Assembly: GCF_036013645.1 (NCBI RefSeq) | Contig: NZ_CP107869.1 | Coordinates: forward strand, 8,804,001 to 8,868,000 | Source of the DNA: Streptomyces sp. NBC_00490 | GTDB lineage: Bacteria; Actinomycetota; Actinomycetes; Streptomycetales; Streptomycetaceae | DNA length: 64,000 nt | Direction of reading: 5' to 3' | In this document: positions 32,373 to 40,749 of the stretch, one piece after another | How positions within the stretch are numbered: the stretch's first letter is position 1 | How the letters are laid out: every line of letters starts with the position of its first letter | Program-made: the position numbers and the translations under genes | Notes under the pieces: model-generated | What the model saw: only the letters and a program-made list of their open reading frames with translations | The model's database searches: none | Told to the model about the DNA's origin: nothing

Positions 32373-33104
32373 GTGGACCTCGACGCCGATCTCGCCGCGC
32401 TCCGCCCGCTCGGCGGCTTCTTCCTCCTACGCACGGGTGCGGCGCCGCGTTCAACACTGCCGACGCTAGCTCAGACGTACGAAGATGGAAAGTGTGATGT
32501 TTACGGAAATTCCATGACTTTCCGTATCCAAAAGGTCTCAGCCCTGCTGAGCGCACCCGAGCCGCGCGTCGCCGCCTCGCTCGCCCACCAGGGACTCGCC
32601 TCCCGGCTGTGGTCGGCGGCGCTCGGCTGTGCCGTCCTGTACGGCCGCATCCCCGACCTGGACGCCCGGCTCGTGCGCTGGGACGCCGACGGCAGCGCCC
32701 CCGACGACCTGTGGCTCACCGAGGTCCGCCCGCTGCCCGGGGACGCCGCGAGCCTCGCCGACGCCGTCCTCGTGGGCCACCTCGAACCGCTGGCGGAGGC
32801 GCTGCGCACCCGGTACGGGGTCGCGGCCGGTCTGCTGCGCGGCAACGCGGCCTCCGCGCTGGCCGGCGCCGCCCGGCAGCTGGCGGGATGGGCGCGGGCG
32901 AACGGCCGTCCCGAAGCCGTCGACCGCACCGGCGCCCTGCTCGCGGACCTCCTCGCCCATCCCGGTCTCGCCGGAACGCTCGACGCGGGCACCCGCCGGC
33001 GGCGCAGTTGCTGCCTCTATTACCGCGTGCCCGGCGGGGGTGTCTGCGGGGACTGTTGCTTCACACGGCCCCCGCGGTCTTCCCCGGGCGCCGCATCTGG
33101 GTGA
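32373..33104 (+). CDS. FhuF-like (2Fe-2S)-binding protein
   Basis: 243 residues from the GTG at 32373, chosen because the family begins with DLAALRPLGGFFLLRTG; the ribosome site is poor and a TTG at 32355 is possible. The C-terminal CCLYYRVPGGGVCGDCC has the CC-x10-C-x2-C arrangement of FhuF-type ferric-siderophore reductases, which bind a [2Fe-2S] cluster and release iron by reduction in the cytoplasm. No siderophore transport gene is adjacent. It ends 40 bases before glgA. Confidence 0.82.
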   Translation: MDLDADLAALRPLGGFFLLRTGAAPRSTLPTLAQTYEDGKCDVYGNSMTFRIQKVSALLSAPEPRVAASLAHQGLASRLWSAALGCAVLYGRIPDLDARLVRWDADGSAPDDLWLTEVRPLPGDAASLADAVLVGHLEPLAEALRTRYGVAAGLLRGNAASALAGAARQLAGWARANGRPEAVDRTGALLADLLAHPGLAGTLDAGTRRRRSCCLYYRVPGGGVCGDCCFTRPPRSSPGAASG

Positions 33105-33144
33105 CCATGAAGAGCAATCAGCCGCTGAGATCAGGGGGTTCCGG

Positions 33145-34299
33145 GTGCGAGTGGGACTGCTGACCCGGGAGTACCCGCCGGATGTGTACGGCGGCGCGGG
33201 CGTCCATGTCGAGTTCCTCGCCCGGGAGTTGAGCTCCCTGATCGACCTCGACGTGCACTGCTGGGGCGAGGGCCGCGCGGAGGGCGTCGCACGCCATCGC
33301 CCCTGGCCCGTCCTGGACACCGCCAACGACGCGCTGCGCACCTTCTCCGTGGACCTCGCGATGACCGCGGGTCTCGAAGGCCGCGAACTCGTCCACTCGC
33401 ACACCTGGTACGCCAACCTCGCCGGCCACCTCGGCAAGCTGCTGTACGGCATCCCGCACGTGATGACCGCCCACTCGCTGGAGCCGCTGCGCCCCTGGAA
33501 GGCCGAGCAGCTCGGCGGCGGGTACGCCCTGTCGAGCTGGGCCGAGCGCACCGCGATCGAGTCCGCCGACGCGGTGATCGCCGTGTCGGGAGCGATGCGC
33601 GAGGACATCCTGGCCTGCTACCCGGCCCTGGACCCGGCCCGGGTGCACGTCGTGCACAACGGCATCGACACCGCGCTCTACCGGCCCGACCACGGCACCG
33701 AGGCCCTCACCCGCATCGGGGTCGACCCGGACCGCCCCTTCGTGCTCTTCGTCGGCCGCATCACCCGGCAGAAGGGCGTGCCCCATCTGTTGCGCGCGGT
33801 GCGCGACATCGATCCGGCCGCTCAGGTCGTGCTGTGCGCCGGGGCGCCGGACACACCGGAGATCGACCGCGAGTTCCGCGAGCTGTTCCAGGAGCTGAGC
33901 AGCGTCCGCGAGGGCGTCCACTGGATCCCGCAGATGCTGCCGCGTCCGGATGTGATCCAACTGCTCACACACGCCGCCGTGTTCGTCTGCCCTTCGGTGT
34001 ACGAACCTCTCGGGATCGTCAACCTGGAGGCCATGGCGTGCGGAACCCCCGTGGTGGCCTCGCGGATCGGTGGTATCCCGGAGGTCGTCGAGGACGGCAA
34101 GACCGGTGTGCTCGTCCCGGTGGACGACGATTTCGAGCCCGCGCTGGCACGCGCGCTGGACTCGGTCCTCGGTGATCCGGAGGGCGCCCGGCGGATGGGC
34201 GAGGCCGGACGGGAGCGCGCCGTGGGCGAGTTCGGCTGGGACGCGGTGGCGCGGCGGACGGTGCGGCTCTATGAGGAGATCCTCAAACAGGCGTACTAG
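33145..34299 (+). CDS. glgA: Glycogen synthase / maltose-1-phosphate-forming glycosyltransferase
   Basis: 384 residues from the GTG at 33145, with CAGGGGG upstream. This is the short actinobacterial GT4-type GlgA: N-terminal VGLLTREYPPDVYGGAGVHV, HSHTWYANLAGHLG, the glucosyl-acceptor and phosphate-binding RITRQKG, and the EPLGIVNLEAMACG motif with its two glutamates. In mycobacteria the equivalent enzyme (often called GlgM) makes maltose-1-phosphate from ADP-glucose for the GlgE route, so either product is possible. glgC follows 48 bases downstream in the same direction and supplies ADP-glucose. Confidence 0.93.
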   Translation: MRVGLLTREYPPDVYGGAGVHVEFLARELSSLIDLDVHCWGEGRAEGVARHRPWPVLDTANDALRTFSVDLAMTAGLEGRELVHSHTWYANLAGHLGKLLYGIPHVMTAHSLEPLRPWKAEQLGGGYALSSWAERTAIESADAVIAVSGAMREDILACYPALDPARVHVVHNGIDTALYRPDHGTEALTRIGVDPDRPFVLFVGRITRQKGVPHLLRAVRDIDPAAQVVLCAGAPDTPEIDREFRELFQELSSVREGVHWIPQMLPRPDVIQLLTHAAVFVCPSVYEPLGIVNLEAMACGTPVVASRIGGIPEVVEDGKTGVLVPVDDDFEPALARALDSVLGDPEGARRMGEAGRERAVGEFGWDAVARRTVRLYEEILKQAY

Positions 34300-34347
34300 A
34301 GGCCGGTCCAGGGCAGGCATGGATCAATCAGGGTGAGGGGAGCGGCC

Positions 34348-35568
34348 ATGCGTCGTGGCGGACCTTCGGTGCTCGGCATCGTATTGGCGGGCGGAGAAGG
34401 CAAACGCCTGATGCCCTTGACCGCGGACCGCGCGAAACCAGCGGTCACTTTCGGAGGAACGTATCGCCTGGTCGATTTCGTCCTCTCCAACCTCGTGAAC
34501 GGCGACATCCTGCGCATCTGTGTCCTGACGCAGTACAAGTCGCACTCGCTGGACCGGCACATCACCACCACCTGGCGGATGTCGAGCCTGCTCGGCAACT
34601 ACGTCACCCCGGTCCCGGCCCAGCAGCGGCTCGGCCCGCGCTGGTACCTGGGCAGCGCCGACGCCATCCTGCAGTCGCTGAACCTCGTGCACGACGAGGA
34701 GCCCGAGTACGTGGTGGTGTTCGGCGCCGACCACGTGTACCGGATGGACCCGCGGCAGATGCTCACCCAGCACATCGAGAGCGGGGCGGGGGTGACGGTG
34801 GCCGGCATCCGGGTGCCGCGCTCGGAGTCCTCGCAGTTCGGTGTGATCACGCCGGGGTCGGACGGGCTGACCGTGGAGCGCTTCCTGGAGAAGCCCGCCG
34901 ACCCGCCCGGTCTCGCGGACGACCCGGAGTGCGTCTTCGCCTCGATGGGCAACTACATCTTCACCACCAAGGCCCTGATAGAGGCGCTGCAGCGGGACGC
35001 CGAGGACGAGAACTCGGTGCACGACATGGGCGGCTCGATCCTGCCCCAGCTCACCGACCGGGGTGAGGCACAGCTGTACGACTTCAGCCTCAACCACGTG
35101 CCCGGTGAGACCACCCGCGACCAGGGCTACTGGCGTGACGTCGGCACCCTGGACGCCTACTACGACGCCCATATGGACCTCATCGCCGAGCGCCCCGCGT
35201 TCAACCTCTACAACCGGCAGTGGCCCATCTACACCCACTCGGGCCAGCTCTCCCCGGCCCGGTTCAACGCGGGCGGCATGGCCAGCGAGTCGATCATCAG
35301 TGCGGGCTGCCTTATCCGCGGTCAGGTCACGCGGTCGATCCTGTCGCCGGGCGTCAGGGTGGACCCGGGGGCGGTGGTCCAGGGCTCGATCCTGCACGAC
35401 AACGTCCACATAGGCCGGGGCGCGGTGGTGCGCGGTGCCGTCCTCGACAAGAACGTCGAGGTGCCGCCGGGTGCGACGATCGGGGTGAATCCGGAGCGGG
35501 ACGCGGAGCTCTACACCGTCTCCAAGGGGGGCGTGATCGCGCTCGGGAAGGGCCAGCAGGTGTCCTGA
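34348..35568 (+). CDS. glgC: Glucose-1-phosphate adenylyltransferase
   Basis: 406 residues from the ATG at 34348, which has GAGGGGAG 6-13 bases upstream (an in-frame GTG at 34333 overlaps that site). It forms ADP-glucose from ATP and glucose 1-phosphate. Motifs: [24 protein letters not shown] (nucleotide binding, with the allosteric Arg/Lys), [23 protein letters not shown], and a C-terminal left-handed beta-helix (ISAGCLIRG to [13 protein letters not shown]). It probably forms an operon with glgA, followed by a hairpin terminator. Confidence 0.97.
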   Translation: MRRGGPSVLGIVLAGGEGKRLMPLTADRAKPAVTFGGTYRLVDFVLSNLVNGDILRICVLTQYKSHSLDRHITTTWRMSSLLGNYVTPVPAQQRLGPRWYLGSADAILQSLNLVHDEEPEYVVVFGADHVYRMDPRQMLTQHIESGAGVTVAGIRVPRSESSQFGVITPGSDGLTVERFLEKPADPPGLADDPECVFASMGNYIFTTKALIEALQRDAEDENSVHDMGGSILPQLTDRGEAQLYDFSLNHVPGETTRDQGYWRDVGTLDAYYDAHMDLIAERPAFNLYNRQWPIYTHSGQLSPARFNAGGMASESIISAGCLIRGQVTRSILSPGVRVDPGAVVQGSILHDNVHIGRGAVVRGAVLDKNVEVPPGATIGVNPERDAELYTVSKGGVIALGKGQQVS

Positions 35569-35570
35569 GA

Positions 35571-35591
35571 CACAGGGAAGGGCGCCCTGTG
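35571..35591 (+). terminator. Hairpin terminator of glgC
   Basis: CACAGGG (35571-35577) and CCCTGTG (35585-35591) form a 7-bp stem 2 bases after the glgC stop. An alternative, longer-range pairing uses GGGCGCC (35580-35586) and GGCGCCC (from 35599). Confidence 0.7.
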
Positions 35592-35641
35592 GCTGGTGGG
35601 GCGCCCATGGCTGGACTTAATCTGCTGTTAACTGTGCGTAG

Positions 35642-35661
35642 CTTGATCGTACTTGACCGTA
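35642..35661. repeat. Tandem 10-bp repeat upstream of the WS/DGAT gene
   Basis: CTTGATCGTA (35642-35651) is followed directly by CTTGACCGTA (35652-35661), one base different, about 55 bases before the TTG start of the acyltransferase gene. The 10-bp period would place both copies on the same face of the helix, as for a cooperatively binding regulator. A TTGACC hexamer in the second copy could serve as a -35 box. Confidence 0.4.
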
Positions 35662-35716
35662 ATCGCGTGTGGACGATTGACTGCTTGCCCACCCTTCGTC
35701 GACGCGAGGCAAGCCA

Positions 35717-37036
35717 TTGAATTCTGACCTGCTCGCCCCTCTCGACCTGGCTTTCTGGAACATCGAGTCCCCGGAACACCCCATGCACCTGGGCGCCCTC
35801 GGCGTCTTCTCGGCCTGCTCGCCCGCCGCGGGCGCCCACGCGGCCGACCTGCTCGCCGCGCGGGCGGCGGCCGTGCCGGGGCTGCGGATGCGCATCCGGG
35901 ACGTCTGGCAGCCACTGGCCTTCGGGGGCGCCACGCGCGAGCCCGCCCCCGACTTCGACCCCCTGGACCACGTCCGGCTGCACGCCCCCACCGCCGACTT
36001 CCACGCCGTGGCCGGGCGGCTCATGGAGCGTCCGCTGGAGCGGGGCCGCCCGCCGTGGGAGGCCCATGTCCTGCCCGGGGAGGACGGCTGCTCCTTCGCC
36101 GTGCTCTTCAAGTTCCACCACGCCCTGGCCGACGGACTGCGCGCGCTGACCCTCGCGGCCGCCATCCTCGACCCGATGGACCTGCCGGCCCGCAAGCCGC
36201 GTCCCGAGGAGCCCGCGAAAGGCTTCTTCCCCGATGTGCGCAAGCTGCCGGGGTTCATCAAGGACACCGTCTCCGACGTGGGCCGCGCCCTCGACATCGG
36301 CGCGTCCGTCGCCCTGTCCACCGTCGGGGTGCGCTCGTCCTCCGCACTGACCTCCGAGCCGAGCGGAACCCGCCGTACCGCGGGCGTCGTCGTCGACCTC
36401 GACGACGTGCACCGGGTCCGCAAGGCCCAGGGCGGCACCGTCAACGACGTCCTGATCGCGGTCGTCGCCGGCGCCCTGCGCCGCTGGCTGGACGAGCGCG
36501 GCGACGGCAGCGAGGGCGTCGCGCCCCGTGCCCTGATCCCGGTCTCCAGGCGCCGCCCGCGCACCGCGCACCCCCAGGGCAACCGGCTCTCCGGTTACCT
36601 GATGCGGCTTCCGGTCGACGACCCCGACCCGCTCGCCCGCCTCCACACGGTCCGCACGGCGATGGACCGCAACAAGGACGCGGGGCCCAACCGGGGCGCG
36701 GGCGCGGTCGCCCTGCTCGCGGACCACGTCCCCGCGCTGGGGCACCGCCTCGGCGGGCCGCTGGTGAGCCAGGCCGCCCGGCTCTGGTTCGACATCCTCG
36801 TCACCAGCGTCCCCCTGCCCGGCATCGGCCTGAAGCTCGGCGGCAACACGGTCACGGAGGTCTTCCCCTTCGCACCGCTGGCCCGCGGCCAGTCCCTCGC
36901 GGTCGCCGTCTCGACGTACCGCGGGCAGGTCCACTACGGCCTCGTCGCCGACGCCGAGGCGGTACCGGACCTCGACGTCCTGGCCAAGGCGATCACCGCG
37001 GAGGTGGAGACGCTCATCACCGCCTGCGAGGCTTGA
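35717..37036 (+). CDS. Wax ester synthase/diacylglycerol acyltransferase (WS/DGAT)
   Basis: 439 residues; the start is TTG at 35717 with GAGGC 7-8 bases upstream, and no better ATG or GTG exists close by. The active-site motif HHxxxDG is present in FKFHHALADGLRAL, and further family segments are PLERGRPPWEAHVL and the C-terminal VTSVPLPGIGLKLGG. The enzyme esterifies diacylglycerol or fatty alcohols with acyl-CoA to make storage triacylglycerol or wax. The next gene, an unusual SDR protein, is in the same direction about 100 bases downstream. Confidence 0.94.
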   Translation: MNSDLLAPLDLAFWNIESPEHPMHLGALGVFSACSPAAGAHAADLLAARAAAVPGLRMRIRDVWQPLAFGGATREPAPDFDPLDHVRLHAPTADFHAVAGRLMERPLERGRPPWEAHVLPGEDGCSFAVLFKFHHALADGLRALTLAAAILDPMDLPARKPRPEEPAKGFFPDVRKLPGFIKDTVSDVGRALDIGASVALSTVGVRSSSALTSEPSGTRRTAGVVVDLDDVHRVRKAQGGTVNDVLIAVVAGALRRWLDERGDGSEGVAPRALIPVSRRRPRTAHPQGNRLSGYLMRLPVDDPDPLARLHTVRTAMDRNKDAGPNRGAGAVALLADHVPALGHRLGGPLVSQAARLWFDILVTSVPLPGIGLKLGGNTVTEVFPFAPLARGQSLAVAVSTYRGQVHYGLVADAEAVPDLDVLAKAITAEVETLITACEA

Positions 37037-37140
37037 CCGTCCCCGTTTTTGGAGGACCGGCCCGGCGCTCCGTAGAATTCCCTGTTCGAAAGCGGACGCG
37101 GTCGGAGCGCCGCACGGTGAGCCAAGGAAACGGCAGCGCG

Positions 37141-38658
37141 ATGACGGTGACAGAGGACGGCCCGGCGACCACGGACGAGGTCGTCCACGAGCCCGGTGAC
37201 GAGGTCGTGTACGGCCCCGGTATCGACCCGGAGCGACTGGCCGTCTGCCTCGGCGTGCTCGACGAGCTGGACAAGCTGGAGGTCGACCACCCGGACGCCA
37301 TCGCCGTGCGCCGGGCCACCGCCGGCGTCTACCGCACCGTCAAGCAGCGCCGCCGCCAGGAGCGCAGGGCCGCCAAGACCGCGCACGACAAGACGGTCAC
37401 CGAGGCCACGGCGACCGGCTCCGCCCAGCGCATCGACGACGAGACCGAGGGCATCCTGCCGCAGTCGGTCACCGAGGCCGGGAGGATCGCCGGGATACTC
37501 CAGCGCCCCCGCTCCTGCTACACCTGCAAGACCCGGTACGTGGAAGTCGACTACTTCTACCACCAGCTCTGTCCGGACTGCGCCACCCTGAACCGGGACA
37601 AGCGCGACGTCCGCGCCGACCTCACCGGCAAGCGCGCCCTGCTCACCGGCGGCCGCGCCAAGATCGGCATGTACATCGCGCTCCGGCTGCTGCGCGACGG
37701 CGCGCACACCACGGTCACCACGCGCTTCCCCAAGGACGCCATCCGCCGCTTCAAGGCCATGGACGACTCCGCGGACTGGCTGCACCGCCTGGAGGTCGTC
37801 GGCATCGACCTGCGCGACCCGGCCCAGGCCGTGGCCCTCGCCGACCAGGTCGCCGAGGCGGGCCCGCTGGACATCCTGATCAACAACGCGACGCAGACCG
37901 TACGCCGGCTGCCCTCCGCCTACGCCGCGCTGGTCGACGGCGAGAGCGCCCCGCTGCCCGCCGGTGAGCTGCCCGCCCACCATGTCATCGGCGCCTTCGG
38001 CTCCGGCGCCGTGGACGGCCTCGCCGCACTGCCGGCCGGCATCAGCGGCCTCGACGCCCAGCAGGTCGCCGACCTCGCCCTGGTCGCCGGCAACGCCAGC
38101 GTCGCCCGGCACCTGGACGGCACCGCCATCGACGCCGGCGGTCTCGTCCCGGACGTCGTCGACACCAACACCTGGGTGCAGACCATCGAGCAGATCTCCC
38201 CGGTGGAACTCCTCGAGACCCAGCTGTGCAACTACACGGCGCCGTTCATCCTCATCAGCAAACTCCGCCCGGCGATGGCCGAAGCGGCGAAGAAGGCGGC
38301 GAGCGGCCGCGCCTACGTCGTCAACGTCTCCGCCATGGAAGGCGTCTTCGGCCGCGGCTACAAGGGCGCCGGCCACCCCAACACCAACGCCGCCAAGGCC
38401 GCGATGAACATGGTCACGCGGACCAGCGCCCAGGAGATGTTCCAGAGCGACGGCATCCTCATGACCTCCGTCGACACCGGCTGGATCACCGACGAGCGCC
38501 CCCACTACGACAAGCTGCGCCTGGCCGAGGAGGGCTTCCACGCCCCGCTCGACCTGGTCGACGGCGCGGCCCGCGTCTACGACCCGGTCGTGCGCGGTGA
38601 GGCGGGCGAGGACGTGTACGGCGTCTTCCTGAAGGACTACGCGCCGGGCAAGTGGTAG
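37141..38658 (+). CDS. SDR family protein with N-terminal zinc ribbon, catalytic Tyr missing
   Basis: 505 residues from the ATG at 37141; a GTG at 37117 is possible. Residues 1-120 are charged and helical (YRTVKQRRRQERRAAKTAHD). Cys126-x2-Cys129-x14-Cys144-x2-Cys147 form a probable zinc ribbon. From about residue 168 a Rossmann fold follows (LLTGGRAKIGMYIALRLL, ILINNAT). The catalytic Ser lies in VNVSAMEG, but the YxxxK motif reads TNAAK, so Tyr is replaced by Thr. A long insert separates the NNAT segment from the catalytic part. The ends (TGWITDERP, GVFLKDYAPGKW) look conserved. Function unknown; it may be a binding protein rather than a dehydrogenase. Confidence 0.88.
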   Translation: MTVTEDGPATTDEVVHEPGDEVVYGPGIDPERLAVCLGVLDELDKLEVDHPDAIAVRRATAGVYRTVKQRRRQERRAAKTAHDKTVTEATATGSAQRIDDETEGILPQSVTEAGRIAGILQRPRSCYTCKTRYVEVDYFYHQLCPDCATLNRDKRDVRADLTGKRALLTGGRAKIGMYIALRLLRDGAHTTVTTRFPKDAIRRFKAMDDSADWLHRLEVVGIDLRDPAQAVALADQVAEAGPLDILINNATQTVRRLPSAYAALVDGESAPLPAGELPAHHVIGAFGSGAVDGLAALPAGISGLDAQQVADLALVAGNASVARHLDGTAIDAGGLVPDVVDTNTWVQTIEQISPVELLETQLCNYTAPFILISKLRPAMAEAAKKAASGRAYVVNVSAMEGVFGRGYKGAGHPNTNAAKAAMNMVTRTSAQEMFQSDGILMTSVDTGWITDERPHYDKLRLAEEGFHAPLDLVDGAARVYDPVVRGEAGEDVYGVFLKDYAPGKW

Positions 38659-38684
38659 GTCCTTATTCGCTCGCGGGCCCGGGT

Positions 38685-38717
38685 GCCGGCGTTCTACCGT
38701 GACGGTGGAGCGCCGGT
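38685..38717 (+). terminator. Long hairpin terminator after the zinc-ribbon SDR gene
   Basis: A 15-bp RNA stem with three G-U wobbles (38685-38699 with 38703-38717) closes a UGA loop, starting 26 bases after the stop codon. The wobbles become mismatches on the other strand, which shows the hairpin serves the + strand transcript. Confidence 0.85.
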
Positions 38718-38761
38718 GTGCCCGGTGCGATGGTCACGCGTTCTTCAGGTTCGATCCCAGA

Positions 38762-38781
38762 CAGGCCCACCCACGGGCCTG
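38762..38781 (-). terminator. Hairpin, probable terminator of the SDR/HD operon
   Basis: CAGGCCC (38762-38768) and GGGCCTG (38775-38781) with a 6-base loop lie about 50 bases beyond the stop codon of the minus-strand SDR gene. The stem is symmetric and could act on either strand. Confidence 0.5.
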
Positions 38782-38832
38782 CCGCCCAGTCGGAGGGCAC
38801 CGCGTAACCGCCTTGATCTCGGGCACACCCGC

Positions 38833-39639
38833 TCAGCCGGCCTCCGGCGCCTGCGACCGCAGTCGCTCGTGCACCGCGTACGTCCCGGAGGAGTACGCGG
38901 CCCGCACTCTGGTCCCCCCGTCCACGAGCAGGTCCGCCCCGGTCACCCATTCGGCCGCGTCCGAGGCCAGCCAGACGACGGCCCGGGCCACGTCCGCCGG
39001 CTCCCCGATCCGTCCGAGCGGCAGCCCCGCCGCGAGGTCGTCCTCGCCCGCCTCCCATACGAAACGGGCCATTTCCGTGCGTACGAGACCGGGGGAGACG
39101 GAGTTGACCCGGACCCGCGGGGCCAGTTCGCCCGCGAGCTGCCGGGTGAGATGGAGCAGGGCCGCCTTGCTGGTCCCGTAGGCACCGATCTGCGGGCCCA
39201 CATGTTCCGCGCCCTCCGTGCAGATGTTGACGACCGCGCCGCCGTGCTCGCGCATCCACGCCCGCCACGCGCCCTGCACCAGCCGCAGCGGCGCCTCCAC
39301 GTTGACCAGGAACGCCTCGCGCCAGGCCCGCGGATCGGCGTCCATGAGCGGGCCGTACGGCTGGTTGGTCGCCGCGTTGTTGACGACGACGTCGATCCGG
39401 CCGAACGCGTCCAGGGCGAGCCGGACGACCTCGTCCAGGTGTGCCGGATCCGCCACACTGCCCGCCACGCCGATGCCGCCCAGCTCGGCGGCGACCCGCC
39501 GCACCTCCGCCGCGTCGCGCGCGGTCACGCACACCAGCGCGCCCGCCGACGCCAGTTGCCCGGCGACCGCCCGACCGATGCCGCGGGTGCCGCCGGTGAC
39601 GATCGCGGCCCTGCCCTGAAGTCCGTACGGCGACGTCAT
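38833..39639 (-). CDS. SDR family oxidoreductase
   Basis: 268 residues, classical short-chain dehydrogenase/reductase: TGGTRGIG nucleotide loop, VVNNAAT, and YGTSK with the catalytic Tyr and Lys. The usual catalytic Ser is replaced by Thr or Cys in NICTEGAE. The late segment WVTGADLLVDGGTRVR is the standard C-terminal signature. The substrate is unknown. The upstream HD-like gene ends 25 bases before its start, so the two are probably one transcript. The start ATG at 39639 has no strong ribosome site. Confidence 0.9.
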   Translation of the reverse strand: MTSPYGLQGRAAIVTGGTRGIGRAVAGQLASAGALVCVTARDAAEVRRVAAELGGIGVAGSVADPAHLDEVVRLALDAFGRIDVVVNNAATNQPYGPLMDADPRAWREAFLVNVEAPLRLVQGAWRAWMREHGGAVVNICTEGAEHVGPQIGAYGTSKAALLHLTRQLAGELAPRVRVNSVSPGLVRTEMARFVWEAGEDDLAAGLPLGRIGEPADVARAVVWLASDAAEWVTGADLLVDGGTRVRAAYSSGTYAVHERLRSQAPEAG

Positions 39640-39664
39640 CGGCGTACCGTCTCATGACGGACCG

Positions 39665-40060
39665 TCAGTCGACAGCCCCGAGACGGGAGTTCCGGGCCGC
39701 CACCAGTTCCAGCACGGTGCGCCAGTCCTCCAGGATCCCGGCGTCGAAGCCCGCCGTCCGGCCCTCCTCGTCCGCCAGCCGCAGGCGCAGCAGGTCGTCG
39801 TCGCCGACGGGGCCCTGGCGGCGTACGAGGTGGAAGACCCGCTCGCCCAGCAGGGACCGTACGGCTTCGGCCGCGCGCTCGGCCCGAAGGGTCTCGTCGC
39901 CCGGGCACAGCAGCTGCCCGATGCCGTGCACCAGCCCCGCCACTTGGAGCTCCTTGTCGGCGGGCCGACCACGGCGCAGCAGCGCGGCGGTCCGCAGCGC
40001 GTGCTGATGCCGGCAGGCGTACAGCAGATCCATCAGCTCTTCGACACTGCGCAGCTCCAT
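39665..40060 (-). CDS. HD-domain-like small protein with altered HD motif
   Basis: 131 residues; the ATG has GGGAGGAC 7 bases upstream. The helical core (HQHALRTAALLRRG, then ELQVAGLVHGIGQLLCPGDE) resembles the inositol-oxygenase/PhnZ-like branch of HD proteins. The metal-binding HD pair reads HG: the codon is GGC where GAC would give Asp, a one-base difference. If the family normally has Asp here, this copy is probably inactive or uses another ligand. First gene of a likely operon with the SDR gene. Confidence 0.75.
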   Translation of the reverse strand: MELRSVEELMDLLYACRHQHALRTAALLRRGRPADKELQVAGLVHGIGQLLCPGDETLRAERAAEAVRSLLGERVFHLVRRQGPVGDDDLLRLRLADEEGRTAGFDAGILEDWRTVLELVAARNSRLGAVD

Positions 40061-40523
40061 GCGTCAGTCCTCCCGCCGGACAAGCCGTTGCCGTCCGTCA
40101 GCAGATCATGGCCGCCTTGCGATTCGGCCAACGGGACTTGAACTGCGCTGTCGGGGCCCTCGAAGACACGAGCGCCGATGTAGGCCGAACGGGTGAGGTC
40201 TCGACGGGGCATCAGATGACAAAACCCCACATAGTAGGACCGAGTGCACACAGGCGACTTGGGAAAGTTACCCCTTGTTTTCAGCCCCATCGAGCGGGCC
40301 TGCGCTCATCTGGTTAATCTGTAGCGGACGGACAGCAGTACGGGGTCCCACCCACACCCACGGTCCGTCCTGGGGCAGCCGATCACCACGGCCTGTTCTG
40401 ACATGAGTGACCGGCGCCACCGCGTCCGAGCTGTTCTCGACTCAGACCCGAGCGGGCGTCCGGCGACAGACCGCACACTGACCGGTATGCCCCGAGGGTG
40501 ACCCGACACATAAGGAGTGCGCG
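40061..40523. other. 463-bp intergenic region
   Basis: No gene is convincing here. A minus-strand frame (40290-40033) overlaps the HD gene start and has no ribosome site or family similarity. At 40131-40143 the minus strand reads GTTCAAGTCCCGT, like a tRNA T arm, but no cloverleaf can be built around it. A lower G+C patch (about 40215-40320, with AAAACCCC and ATCTGGTTAATCTG) may hold promoters for the HD gene and, further right, for the 57-residue gene, but no clear -35/-10 pair was found. Confidence 0.5.
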
Positions 40524-40697
40524 GTGACACCGGAGAAGACGAATCGCGATCAACGGCCCAAGGAACGCCCCGAGCGAGCGGGCCGCCGGCCCGGACAGCT
40601 CGGCAGCCTCGACGTGTGGGCGCGGTCCGCCCCCATCCGTCTCGCGGGATACGAGGACGACCTGGCCGAACCCCACATCCTGCCCAGCGTGGACTGA
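40524..40697 (+). CDS. Conserved-looking 57-residue orphan protein
   Basis: The GTG at 40524 follows AAGGAG (40512-40517) at 6 bases, an excellent ribosome site. The N-terminal 25 residues are very charged (EKTNRDQRPKERPERAGRR); the C-terminal 30 (SLDVWARSAPIRLAGYEDD and EPHILPSVD) are mixed and motif-like. This two-part layout, leader-like then core, recalls peptide precursors or small regulatory proteins, but there is no Cys and no modification enzyme beside it. A 13-bp hairpin begins 20 bases after the stop. I do not recognise the family with certainty. Confidence 0.75.
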   Translation: MTPEKTNRDQRPKERPERAGRRPGQLGSLDVWARSAPIRLAGYEDDLAEPHILPSVD

Positions 40698-40716
40698 GCC
40701 CCGTCGCGATCGCCGT

Positions 40717-40749
40717 CAGCATGGGCGTGCCAGACTCACGCCCATGCTG
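40717..40749 (+). promoter_or_regulatory. 13-bp hairpin that contains the GNAT start codon
   Basis: CAGCATGGGCGTG (40717-40729) and CACGCCCATGCTG (40737-40749) are exact inverted copies with a 7-base loop. The ATG of the acetyltransferase gene (40744-40746) is inside the right arm. The hairpin can end the transcript of the 57-residue gene and, if transcription continues, would hide the next start codon. No ribosome site is visible for that start. Confidence 0.65.

Noticed and set aside
36934..38541. Minus-strand frame of over 500 codons
   Set aside because: Low-complexity Gly/Val/Asp-rich antisense translation of the zinc-ribbon SDR gene.
38743..38775. tRNA-like T arm (GGTTCGATCC) on the + strand
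   Set aside because: The T stem has a mismatch, no D arm or anticodon arm can be built, and the upstream bases belong to a terminator hairpin. At most it is a relic.
40131..40150. tRNA-like T arm on the minus strand (GTTCAAGTCCCGT)
   Set aside because: The flanking bases do not pair as a T stem and no acceptor stem was found; an attachment site is not supported because no integrase is nearby.
40033..40290. Minus-strand 85-codon frame overlapping the HD gene start
   Set aside because: No ribosome site, no recognised family and overlap with a better-supported start.
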